Assembly: GCA_001775255.1 (NCBI GenBank)
Contig: MFCJ01000034.1
Coordinates: 1-7,661 of the forward strand
DNA: 7,661 bases
Direction: 5' to 3'
Source: Candidatus Dadabacteria bacterium RIFCSPHIGHO2_12_FULL_53_21
GTDB lineage: Bacteria; Desulfobacterota_D; UBA1144; Nemesobacterales; UBA2774
Position 1 is the stretch's first letter; every line of letters starts with the position of its first letter. The position numbers and the translations under genes are program-made. Positions 1 through 7,661 of this stretch are shown here, one piece after another. The notes below the pieces were generated by a model. It did no database searches, was not told the origin of the DNA, and saw nothing but the letters and a program-made list of their open reading frames with translations.

Positions 1-71
1 GTACAGCTTTTGGGTGAGGATCATACCGAGGAGAACTCTCATTTACAGTGGACTAGTTTTTGGGGGGAAGG

Positions 72-260
72 TCAATATCTCTTTATCCACCGGTACAGTG
101 TCGCTCTACCGATACCATAGGTACTGCATACTAAGGACACATCCTTCGTTCTCTTATAAATCGTTATTGCTCTTAGCCGTTCAACTTCTTTGTGGGTAAG
201 CTCAGGCGGCGGGTGGCTTGATAATTTATGGAATCCTTTTGCTATACTAATGAAGCTCAT
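72..260 (-). CDS. helix-turn-helix, transposase N-terminal-like protein (62 aa, probably a broken gene)
   Basis: The visible 62 residues end in a helix-turn-helix of the kind that opens IS481/IS3-type transposases: residues 33-62 include YKRTKDVSLVCSTYGIG, then RATLYRWIKRY. The start is well supported, with AGGAGG at 270-275 placed 9 nt before the ATG. The frame stops at 72-74. Skipping one base there (TAT TGA read as TAT GAC) continues as YDLPPKN, an amber codon, then STVNESSPRYDPHPKAV to the window edge, which resembles the linker that usually follows such a domain. The simplest reading is a pseudogene with one frameshift and one nonsense mutation. Full-length transposases of these families exceed 250 aa, so the intact frame alone cannot transpose DNA. 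It may be annotated elsewhere as a hypothetical HTH protein. Confidence 0.6.
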   Translation of the reverse strand: MSFISIAKGFHKLSSHPPPELTHKEVERLRAITIYKRTKDVSLVCSTYGIGRATLYRWIKRY

Positions 261-269
261 CGAGGGATT

Positions 270-275
270 CCTCCT
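270..275 (-). promoter_or_regulatory. ribosome binding site of the HTH reading frame
   Basis: AGGAGG lies on the minus strand 9 nt before the ATG at 258-260. It fixes the start of the HTH frame and shows that the frame was once a translated gene. Confidence 0.65.
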
Positions 276-307
276 GTCTCTAGGTTATCCCCCCTCGTTC
301 TTTATCT

Positions 308-335
308 CTGTCTCTTATGTATCTGAACTTTAACA
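308..335 (-). repeat. candidate IS terminal repeat
   Basis: On the minus strand this reads TGTTAAAGTTC, then AGATACATAAGAGACAG. It begins with TG, as many IS ends do, and lies 48-75 bp upstream of the transposase-like start. The octamer AGAGACAG recurs at 274-281 on the same strand, between this element and the start codon. The matching inverted copy would be outside the window, so the assignment rests on position and on the TG start only. Confidence 0.3.
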
Positions 336-453
336 GGGATTTATGTTTGCGTCGGCTTTGAAAAAATGGGAATAAATACTTGGATGTCAAAACGTTTAAA
401 GGGTGTGATAGAGGCCGCGGATTAATGTATTACATAATAAAGAGCTGTCGGAA

Positions 454-1593
454 TCAATTTATCTTAGTTCTGCCGATTTCATCAAGGAGTGATTCGAGGT
501 TTTCCATGCTGATTTCATATTCTTCCGACAGCCTTTTAAGCTCGTGCGCTGGCAGGTCAGGAATGTGTAAGGATGCATTCTTCATTTCGGTCTCGGGCTC
601 CCAGGGTCCCTCCCTTAAAGAGAGCTGAGCTATGTCCCAGCGCGAGTAATGCCCCAGTGAATCGAATACCGCTTTTACGGCCTTTATCTGGTTAGCGTGG
701 CATTCGGCGTAGAGTATGGCGTCCTTTTCGAAATTGGGCTCGGCCAGATACCTGCCCGCGGGGCTGACTATCGAGCTTCCGCCGCGCGCCCAGTCGTAGT
801 TTATGTGGTCTCCGTCCCTTAGATAATGCCACTTCTCGGGAAAATCGTCCGAGTCCAGGTACCCGCATCCGCTCAGCACGAAAGCTCCCGCTTCGAATGC
901 GTGCACCTTTATTAAAGACTGCAGATTACAGAGCGCTCCGCCGGGGCTCGTGTCCGCGTCGAGCAGGTGTTTTTCACCCCTCTTCCAGTTTCCCGGCCAA
1001 ACCGCTATATGGAACTCTTCCCCCCTGTGAATCATCGCGGCCCTTATGAGGGTCATGTGATTTTCCCAGCAGATTAGCCCACCGATGCGGCCTATGTCGG
1101 TATCGAAGACCCTTATGTCGGATGCGTCTCCCATGCCCCAGTATAATCTCTCGGTGTATGTGGGCATCGTCTTCCTGTGCCTTCCCATCACCTGGCCGTC
1201 CTTGTCTATAAAGAGGAGCGTGTTGTAGACGGTCTGGCTCCCGGGCCTGTCGTCGAGCTCGTTGCACCCTATAACGACGTACGCCCCCGCGTCCCTGGCC
1301 GCCTCCCCCAGTATGCGCGTATCCTCGCTCGGTATGACGAGCGAGTTTTCTTGGAGCGCTATCATGTAATCGGTCCATTCGTGGGGAGGGGTTTCGTAGC
1401 CGACCGTATAATATGCCGGGTAGGCCGGAATGAAAGCCTCTGAGAACGCGATCAGCTCGGCGTGGTTCCTTCCCGCCTCCCTTATGAGGGCGCACGCCTT
1501 CTCGATAGTCCTTCCCTTGTCCATGAACACGGGAGAGGCCTGAACGACCGCCGCCTTTACCTTCTCTCTTCCTCCGAGGATTTTCTTGCTCAT
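454..1593 (-). CDS. nitrilase (carbon-nitrogen hydrolase family), complete, 379 aa
   Basis: Nitrilase-superfamily hydrolase of the true nitrilase branch, which converts R-CN and water to a carboxylic acid and ammonia through a cysteine thioimidate. The catalytic triad is visible: Glu52 in FSEAFIPAYP, Lys141 in HRKTMPTYTERLYWGMGD and Cys175 in GGLICWENHM. Glu148 in YTERL is a further conserved acidic residue. DSLGHYSRWD (311-320) matches the nitrilase C-terminal GHYxRxD signature. Length fits nitrilases (about 310-380 aa) with a helical tail from about 345. The protein is cytosolic, with no signal peptide. It starts 15 nt after the stop of the 130-aa gene, and its own Shine-Dalgarno is poor, so translation may be coupled. 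The substrate (aliphatic, aryl or arylaceto-nitrile, or cyanohydrin) cannot be read from sequence. Cyanide hydratase/dihydratase is closely related and less likely. Confidence 0.93.
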   Translation of the reverse strand: MSKKILGGREKVKAAVVQASPVFMDKGRTIEKACALIREAGRNHAELIAFSEAFIPAYPAYYTVGYETPPHEWTDYMIALQENSLVIPSEDTRILGEAARDAGAYVVIGCNELDDRPGSQTVYNTLLFIDKDGQVMGRHRKTMPTYTERLYWGMGDASDIRVFDTDIGRIGGLICWENHMTLIRAAMIHRGEEFHIAVWPGNWKRGEKHLLDADTSPGGALCNLQSLIKVHAFEAGAFVLSGCGYLDSDDFPEKWHYLRDGDHINYDWARGGSSIVSPAGRYLAEPNFEKDAILYAECHANQIKAVKAVFDSLGHYSRWDIAQLSLREGPWEPETEMKNASLHIPDLPAHELKRLSEEYEISMENLESLLDEIGRTKIN

Positions 1594-1608
1594 ATCGTGT
1601 ACTAACAG

Positions 1609-2001
1609 TTACGGGGTTATTATGCTTCCCCCGGGGTTACTTTGAGAGGACATCTGCTGCTGTGTCTTGACGGCCCTCATTTCTACTAAATCCAGGAGTC
1701 TGTTCTTGAACTCCTCGTCGTATGCGCATACGGATGGAATTATGTATCCGAGGAGGGCGATCTGGAGGAAATATTCGGTATTTGCCCTCAGGAAATCGTC
1801 CTGGAACCGGTTCCCGTAAACCTGAGCGAGGTTCGTATAAATCGTGGTCCCGAGCTCCTCGACAGCCTCGGTAACGCTCTTTACCCCTCCCGTCTGCTGG
1901 TTATATGAAACCCCCAGGTTAAACGCCATTAATATCGAGTTCCCGATATTGCCTAACTCGCCCTGTTGTCCGCCGCCCGGCGGTTGTCCCTGATCTGTCA
2001 T
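1609..2001 (-). CDS. unrecognised 130-aa protein, first gene of the nitrilase transcription unit
   Basis: I do not recognise this family. The start is the ATG at 1999-2001, since GGAGG sits at 2009-2013 with an ideal 7-nt spacer; the upstream in-frame TTG at 2014-2016 overlaps that site and is unlikely. The protein has a Gln/Gly/Pro-rich N terminus (about residues 1-18), a probably helical core of about 90 residues with the hydrophobic segment YFLQIALLGYIIPSVCAY, and a polar Gln/Ser tail after VKTQQQ. There is one Cys, no signal peptide and no metal or nucleotide motif. The hydrophobic segment is short and carries a Pro, so a true membrane helix is uncertain. The tight spacing to the nitrilase suggests co-transcription; a role as partner or small structural protein is speculation. 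Confidence 0.8.
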   Translation of the reverse strand: MTDQGQPPGGGQQGELGNIGNSILMAFNLGVSYNQQTGGVKSVTEAVEELGTTIYTNLAQVYGNRFQDDFLRANTEYFLQIALLGYIIPSVCAYDEEFKNRLLDLVEMRAVKTQQQMSSQSNPGGSIITP

Positions 2002-2008
2002 CTCTCTA

Positions 2009-2013
2009 CCTCC
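2009..2013 (-). promoter_or_regulatory. ribosome binding site that decides the start of the 130-aa gene
   Basis: GGAGG on the minus strand, 7 nt before the ATG at 1999-2001. It overlaps the region just before the longer TTG-started version, which therefore would have no binding site of its own. Confidence 0.75.
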
Positions 2014-2030
2014 CAATTTTTAGACGGTCT

Positions 2031-2039
2031 ATTCTAACA
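2031..2039 (-). promoter_or_regulatory. extended -10 promoter candidate for the 130-aa gene/nitrilase unit
   Basis: The minus strand reads TGTTAGAAT: a TAGAAT -10 box (five of six to TATAAT) with the TGn extension. No good -35 hexamer lies 16-19 nt upstream, which is usual for extended -10 promoters. Transcription would start about 20-25 nt before the ATG, leaving room for the GGAGG site. This assumes a sigma-70-like consensus applies in this organism. Confidence 0.4.
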
Positions 2040-2106
2040 CAAATTGACTTTAAAGCCGAAAACCCGGTCCGGCCCCGTTTAATTTTACATTCACTTGCGG
2101 TTTTAG

Positions 2107-2140
2107 TTGATTTGGAAATCTAAAAGTGTAAAAGTATTTA
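2107..2140 (+). promoter_or_regulatory. promoter candidate and operator-like repeats before the ThDP gene
   Basis: Two overlapping sigma-70-like arrangements are possible: TTGATT (2107-2112), 16 nt, TAAAAG (2129-2134); or TTGGAA (2112-2117), 17 nt, TATTTA (2135-2140). Neither is strong. The same stretch holds a perfect 5-bp inverted repeat GATTTggAAATC (2109-2120) and a tandem pair TAAAAGTG/TAAAAGTA (2121-2136). A regulator bound here would overlap the promoter. It is the most AT-rich part of the gap between the divergent genes. Confidence 0.28.
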
Positions 2141-2152
2141 GAACTGAAAGAC

Positions 2153-2158
2153 GGGAGG
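2153..2158 (+). promoter_or_regulatory. ribosome binding site of the ThDP enzyme gene
   Basis: GGGAGG lies 6 nt before the ATG at 2165, a strong site that fixes the start. The N terminus it gives aligns residue for residue with benzaldehyde lyase numbering (His29, Glu50, Gln113). Confidence 0.75.
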
Positions 2159-2164
2159 ACTATC

Positions 2165-3859
2165 ATGGCGACCGCGGAGGGGGGACGGCTTGTAGCAAAA
2201 ACCCTTTACGAGCTCGGCGTCGGGGAGATATTCTCCCTGGGCGGCGGGCATATCAACCCGATATATAAGGCCTGCGCCGAATTCGGCATAAGGATAATCG
2301 ACACCCATCACGAACAAGGGGCTTCCATGGCCGCAGACGCGTACGGCAGAATCAGGAGGAAGCCCGGCGTATGCCTCGTTACAGCCGGCCCGGGGTTTAC
2401 GAATACGATTACCGGCATAGCGGGCGCTTACCTCGCGAACTCCCCGCTCCTGGTCATCTCGGGACGCTCGGGTGTGGAGGAGAACGACAGGTTATCCCTT
2501 CAGGAGATAGATCAGCAGGGGATGGCGGCGCCGATTACCAAGTGGGCGAGGACGATATTCGATGCGAAGCGCATACCCGAATACATAGCGTCGGCATATA
2601 AAAAGGCGGTCACCGGGAGGCCGGGGCCCGTTTACCTGGGCATGTCCTACGAGGTCCTCTACCCCGAATGCGATGAGAGCGCGGTTTCGGCTTATAACAC
2701 CGGGATTCCATACTATAAAGCAGGCGCCTCGAAGGAGTCGCTCGCGAAATTGGCGGAGTTATTGATGCGTTCGAAGAAACCCGTCGCCGTCGCGGGGAGC
2801 GGGGCGTGGTATTCGGGGGCGGATAAAGAGTTATCGAGGTTTGTTGAAAGGGCGGGAATGCCCGTATACACGCTCAACTTCGGGCGCGGTATCATCCCGG
2901 ACGACCATCCGCTATGTTTCGGCGCTGCGAGCCCCTCGGCCCCGAACGCGTTTAGGGAAATCACGCGTGAGGCCGACCTCGTACTCCTTTTCGGCGTAAG
3001 GCTCAGCATATACATCGGCTTCGGGAGGACGTTCAATCCCGATGCGAAGATAGTCCAGATCGATATCGACCCGGGGGAGATAGGCAGGAACAGGCCGGCT
3101 GATCTGGGCATAGCGGGGGACCTGGCGACGGTCCTGTCGGAGCTCTCGGATTATATGGAGGAGCAAACTATCGGGCCCGATTACTCGGCCTGGCTGAAAA
3201 AGGCTCAAGCGCTCCGCCGTGAAAGATGGAAGGAGGCGGAAAATTTAAGGAATTCATCTAAAACCCCTATACATCCGGTCAGGGTGGCTAAGGCGGTCGA
3301 AGACGTCATCGGCGAAGAGGGCATACTGGTCATAGACGGGGGTGACACACAGGCCTGGACGGACGGTCATTACAGGGTCAGGAGGCCCGGGCATTATGTG
3401 AAAGGCGGGCCGCTCGGATGCATGGGCGTGGGCGTGCCGTTCGCGATAGGGGCAAAAGTCGCAAGCCCCGACAAGCAGGTCGCGCTCATAAGCGGCGACG
3501 GCGCCGTCGGCATGAACTTCATGGAGTTCGAGACCGCGTTAAGGCACAAGATACCCTTCGTCGCCGTCGTGTGCAACGATAGCGCCTGGGGGATGACGAG
3601 GCATCAGATAGAGATAACATACGGGAAGGGCTCGACGGCGCAGGGTGTCGATCTGGGCCTCATTCCTTTTCACGAGGTGCTAAGGGCGTTAGGCGGCTAC
3701 GGCGAGCTTATAGACGATCCTCACGAGCTTGAGCCCGCGATCGGGAGGGCCTTTTCTTCGGGCGTCCCGGCACTCATAAACGTCGTTACCGATCCCGAAG
3801 CGGTGAGCGGAGCGACCTACGCGATTACGGAGATGATGATGTCTGCGAATAAAAAATGA
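2165..3859 (+). CDS. ThDP-dependent enzyme, benzaldehyde lyase/acetolactate synthase-like, 564 aa
   Basis: A three-domain thiamine-diphosphate enzyme of the pyruvate oxidase/acetolactate synthase superfamily, full length. The pyrimidine-binding domain covers about 1-170 with the catalytic Glu50 (IIDTHHE), the central domain about 190-330, and the pyrophosphate-binding domain about 370-550 with GDG at 444-446 and ND at 471-472, the family's GDG...NN Mg/ThDP motif. His29 (GGGHINPIY) and Gln113 (SLQEIDQQGM) fall at the numbers of the acid-base residues known in Pseudomonas benzaldehyde lyase, and AAPITKWA is also shared, recalled from memory. This points to cleavage or formation of 2-hydroxyketones from aldehydes rather than to branched-chain amino acid synthesis; no regulatory small-subunit gene is next door. 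Residue 28 is Gly where benzaldehyde lyase has Ala. It is divergent from the nitrilase unit. Oxalyl-CoA decarboxylase or 2-hydroxyacyl-CoA lyase is less likely because those lack this His. Confidence 0.9.
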   Translation: MATAEGGRLVAKTLYELGVGEIFSLGGGHINPIYKACAEFGIRIIDTHHEQGASMAADAYGRIRRKPGVCLVTAGPGFTNTITGIAGAYLANSPLLVISGRSGVEENDRLSLQEIDQQGMAAPITKWARTIFDAKRIPEYIASAYKKAVTGRPGPVYLGMSYEVLYPECDESAVSAYNTGIPYYKAGASKESLAKLAELLMRSKKPVAVAGSGAWYSGADKELSRFVERAGMPVYTLNFGRGIIPDDHPLCFGAASPSAPNAFREITREADLVLLFGVRLSIYIGFGRTFNPDAKIVQIDIDPGEIGRNRPADLGIAGDLATVLSELSDYMEEQTIGPDYSAWLKKAQALRRERWKEAENLRNSSKTPIHPVRVAKAVEDVIGEEGILVIDGGDTQAWTDGHYRVRRPGHYVKGGPLGCMGVGVPFAIGAKVASPDKQVALISGDGAVGMNFMEFETALRHKIPFVAVVCNDSAWGMTRHQIEITYGKGSTAQGVDLGLIPFHEVLRALGGYGELIDDPHELEPAIGRAFSSGVPALINVVTDPEAVSGATYAITEMMMSANKK

Positions 3860-3895
3860 AATTCGAGTCCGGGTGACAGTCCGGGTCGTATATTT

Positions 3896-5689
<1,794 letters not shown>

Positions 5690-5732
5690 ATGATTGTGCT
5701 GAAATACAGCCCGAGATAGCGGGAAAGAACGT

Positions 5733-5760
5733 AGTATATAGGAAAAGTGACTATATTCAA
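5733..5760 (-). promoter_or_regulatory. sigma-70-like promoter for lepA
   Basis: On the minus strand TTGAAT (5755-5760), 16 nt, TATACT (5733-5738): the -35 box matches four of six and the -10 box five of six. Transcription would begin near 5726, giving a leader of roughly 35-40 nt before the lepA ATG. The position, inside the 147-bp gap between the kinase stop and lepA, suggests that lepA need not depend on read-through from the kinase gene. Confidence 0.5.
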
Positions 5761-5836
5761 CTCGGACACGGAAATTCGCGGCCCGGGCGGCTAGTCGGTT
5801 CCGGCTGCGGAATCTGCCGGTTAAATTAAGTTTTTA

Positions 5837-7661
5837 CTATGATTCTGCCGCGTTCTCGTTAATGAATTTTATATTGCCCGTATGGTTCAGGACGCCGTGG
5901 ATGGCTTTGCTCAGCACCTCGATGTTGTAAGGTTTCGTGACCACGCCCTTGAACCCGTATTCCTCATATTTTGACATTACCGGGTCGTTTGAATATCCGC
6001 TCGACACAATTGACTTGACTGCCGGGTCTATTTCCATCAGCTTCTTTTGAGCCTCCTCTCCCCCCATCCCTCCGGGCACTGTGAGATCAATCATTACCGC
6101 GTCGAAGGGTTTTCCCTCTTCCATGGCCCTCGAGTATCTATCTACGGCTTCGCGCCCGTCCGAGGCGTACTCGACCTCGTACCCCATCAGTATTATCATT
6201 TCCCCCGCTACTTCCCTCACCATCTGTTCGTCGTCCATTACGAGTATTTTCCCGGTCCCGGTCTCAATATTTTGTTCGCCGATAATATTTCTCGCCTTAA
6301 CCATTGCGGCCGGAATGTAGAGATCGAACCTCGTGCCTGCCCCTATTTTTGATGAAACCTCTATGTGACCCTCGTGGTTTCTGACGATCGAATATACGGT
6401 AGCCAGTCCAAGACCGCTCCCCCTCTGTTTGGTCGTGAAATAAGGGTCGAATATCTTGTCCATCAGCTCTTTGGTCATACCTATTCCCGTATCTTCGATC
6501 GTAATGTTCAGGTATCTGCCCTCTTTGAGGCGGGGTTCGTTGTTTGCGTCGAGCTCGACGTTCCCGGCGCTCACCTTGATGATGCCTCCGTCGGGCATGG
6601 CCTGGTCCGAATTGATTATGAGGTTATGAATGACCTGACTTATCTGACCTTCGTCCACTTCCACCGGCCACAGGTCTTCGTCAATTTCGAATTCACATTT
6701 GACTTTTGATCCGCTGACTACGAAATTGGCAGTGTCGACGATCAGATCGCCCAGTGATTGCAGGAATTCCTTCACCGGGGCTCCGCCCTTTGAGAATGTC
6801 AGCAGCTGTGAAGTCAGGTCCCTGGCCCTGAAAGACGCGTTTTCCGCTTCCACTAATCTGCCGTGTATTTTGTCCTTCGGGTCGAGTTTCATTTTCGATA
6901 CCGAAATATTCCCGAGTATAACGGTGAGCAGGTTATTGAAGTCGTGCGCTATACCTCCGGCCAGGACTCCGAGGGACTCGAGCTTTTCCGCTTTGAAAAG
7001 CTCCTCTTCGAATCTCTTCCTGTCAGTAACGTCCCGGGATACGATGACGCACCTCATCTCCCCGCTCACGGTATCGACGGTCTGGCCCGTACTTTCGAAC
7101 CATCTCCAGTTGCCGTTCTTGTGCCTGTATCTGAAAACCGCTTTGCCCGGGGTCTGGCTCCCGATTACCCTGCTGAATTCTTTCAAGGCGAGCGGGAGAT
7201 CGTCCGGATGAATATTCTCGAAAATATTTCTGCCCAGGAGCTCTTCAGGTTTATATCCGAGGACTTCCTCGTGTTTCGGGCTCAGATAAATGAACCTGCC
7301 GTCCGCGCTGGTTTCTACAATCAGGTCGTTTATATTTTCAACCAGGGTCCGGTACCTGTTTGCGCTCTCTTTCAACTTCATTTCGGCGTGCTTTAGGTCT
7401 GTGATGTCGATCATCAGACCTCTCAGACCTGCTGCCTGATCGTGCTCGACGATAACGGACACTATGTCTCTCAACCAGACCGTCCGCCCGTCAGCCGCGA
7501 TCATTCTATACTCGATAACATGATCCCTTTTCTTGGTTGTTTCCAGCGTGCAGTACTCGATCACCCAGTCTCTGTCTTCGGGGTGGACCTTCTCAAACCA
7601 GATCTGGTTTTGGTTCACCCATTCTTCCGAAGGGTAACCCAGCATACGCTCTGCTTGTTTG
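5837..7661 (-). CDS. PAS-containing hybrid sensor histidine kinase with C-terminal receiver (N-terminally partial)
   Basis: Two-component hybrid kinase; the frame stays open through the window edge (KQAER precedes the first visible Met), so the N terminus is missing. Numbered from that Met at 7645: the end of a PAS domain (about 1-85), a second PAS domain (about 93-212), a dimerisation/phosphoacceptor domain with His234 in GGIAHDFNNLL, an ATPase domain with the N box NLIINSDQAM (Asn345), DTGIGM (Asp385), FDPYFTTK and GSGLGLA, then a receiver domain (about 466-590) with the acidic pair Asp471/Asp472, phosphoacceptor Asp520, switch Ser548/Ser549 and Lys571 in TKPY. All catalytic residues are intact. 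No membrane segment is visible, but one could lie beyond the edge. There is no Hpt or DNA-binding output domain, so the receiver may act as a phosphate sink or relay to a distant partner. The signal is unknown. Confidence 0.95.
   Translation of the reverse strand, partial: KQAERMLGYPSEEWVNQNQIWFEKVHPEDRDWVIEYCTLETTKKRDHVIEYRMIAADGRTVWLRDIVSVIVEHDQAAGLRGLMIDITDLKHAEMKLKESANRYRTLVENINDLIVETSADGRFIYLSPKHEEVLGYKPEELLGRNIFENIHPDDLPLALKEFSRVIGSQTPGKAVFRYRHKNGNWRWFESTGQTVDTVSGEMRCVIVSRDVTDRKRFEEELFKAEKLESLGVLAGGIAHDFNNLLTVILGNISVSKMKLDPKDKIHGRLVEAENASFRARDLTSQLLTFSKGGAPVKEFLQSLGDLIVDTANFVVSGSKVKCEFEIDEDLWPVEVDEGQISQVIHNLIINSDQAMPDGGIIKVSAGNVELDANNEPRLKEGRYLNITIEDTGIGMTKELMDKIFDPYFTTKQRGSGLGLATVYSIVRNHEGHIEVSSKIGAGTRFDLYIPAAMVKARNIIGEQNIETGTGKILVMDDEQMVREVAGEMIILMGYEVEYASDGREAVDRYSRAMEEGKPFDAVMIDLTVPGGMGGEEAQKKLMEIDPAVKSIVSSGYSNDPVMSKYEEYGFKGVVTKPYNIEVLSKAIHGVLNHTGNIKFINENAAES

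Larger units (their letters stand above)
1..335 (-). mobile_element. probable decayed insertion-sequence end (partial, runs off the left edge)
   Basis: This stretch combines three things seen in the sequence: a transposase-like helix-turn-helix reading frame on the minus strand, two interruptions of that frame, and a possible end sequence starting TGTTAAAGTTC at 335 and reading into the element. The end would lie 75 bp before the transposase start, a layout usual for IS481- and IS3-like elements. The segment is AT-richer than the rest of the window and lacks its AGG-rich codon style. The catalytic part and the other end would lie left of position 1, so neither the family nor the boundary can be confirmed. 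A non-mobile regulatory gene remains possible. Confidence 0.38.

Noticed and set aside
61..70. C6A5 run (minus strand) considered as a programmed frameshift site for transposase synthesis
   Set aside because: The zero-frame stop at 72-74 comes before the run, so ribosomes would not reach it in that frame, and the shifted frame has its own amber codon.
308..318. Possible leftover tagmentation adapter
   Set aside because: Only 11 bases match and the following bases diverge; a true adapter remnant would match exactly over 19 bases.
363..390. Perfect TTGACA on the minus strand (385-390), considered as a promoter for the HTH frame
   Set aside because: At 16-17 nt spacing the -10 position reads only CATTTT or ATTTTT, and it lies outside the proposed IS end.
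425..435. ATGTATTACAT palindrome just downstream of the nitrilase stop
   Set aside because: AT-only weak arms of 5 bp with no T tract; it is neither a terminator nor a clear operator.
1571..1575. GGAGG inside codons 7-8 of the nitrilase, considered as the site for a later start
   Set aside because: No ATG, GTG or TTG follows in frame at a usable distance, and the conserved beta-strand KAAVVQASP begins right there.
3860..3895. Repeated GTCCGGGT in the gap between the convergent ThDP and lepA genes, considered as a bidirectional terminator
   Set aside because: It is a direct repeat; only the self-complementary CCGG could pair (4 bp), and neither strand has a suitable hairpin followed by a U run.
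5799..5812. TTCCGGCTGCGGAA inverted repeat (5-bp stem, 4-nt loop) after the kinase gene, considered as a terminator
   Set aside because: The stem is short and no T tract follows on the minus strand, so an intrinsic terminator is not supported.

Overview
This is bacterial chromosomal DNA. It carries a bacterial translational GTPase (lepA), a PAS-type hybrid histidine kinase, good Shine-Dalgarno sites and short intergenic gaps. Base composition looks mid-50s % GC by eye. Codon choice is distinctive: AGG is preferred for Arg and ATA for Ile (9 of the first 15 Ile codons of the ThDP enzyme are ATA, and lepA shows the same habit). The style recalls uncultured deltaproteobacterial or Desulfobacterota-like lineages, but that placement is a weak inference; nothing here identifies the species.

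Layout, left to right. (1) Positions 1-335, minus strand: an AT-richer stretch with the N-terminal helix-turn-helix of a transposase-like protein. Its frame is broken by a stop and an apparent +1 shift, and a plausible terminal repeat lies just upstream, so this is probably the decayed end of an insertion sequence cut by the window edge. (2) Positions 454-2001, minus strand: a two-gene transcription unit, an unrecognised 130-aa protein followed after 15 nt by a complete nitrilase. (3) Positions 2165-3859, plus strand: a ThDP-dependent enzyme closest in its active-site residues to benzaldehyde lyase, divergent from the nitrilase unit across a 163-bp control region. (4) Positions 3896-5689, minus strand: lepA (EF4), convergent with the ThDP gene across 36 bp. 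(5) Positions 5837-7661, minus strand: a hybrid histidine kinase whose N terminus lies beyond the window.

The only hint of a shared pathway is the divergent pair. A nitrilase (nitrile or cyanohydrin to carboxylic acid) facing a benzaldehyde-lyase-like carboligase/lyase (2-hydroxyketone to aldehydes) could handle related aldehyde/nitrile chemistry; this is inferred from position and family only. lepA has its own good promoter and is a housekeeping gene. The kinase has no visible partner. I see no CRISPR array, RNA gene, phage module or convincing intrinsic terminator, and no clear evidence of an undescribed system. The least explained parts are the 130-aa protein, the divergent control region and the IS-like left edge.
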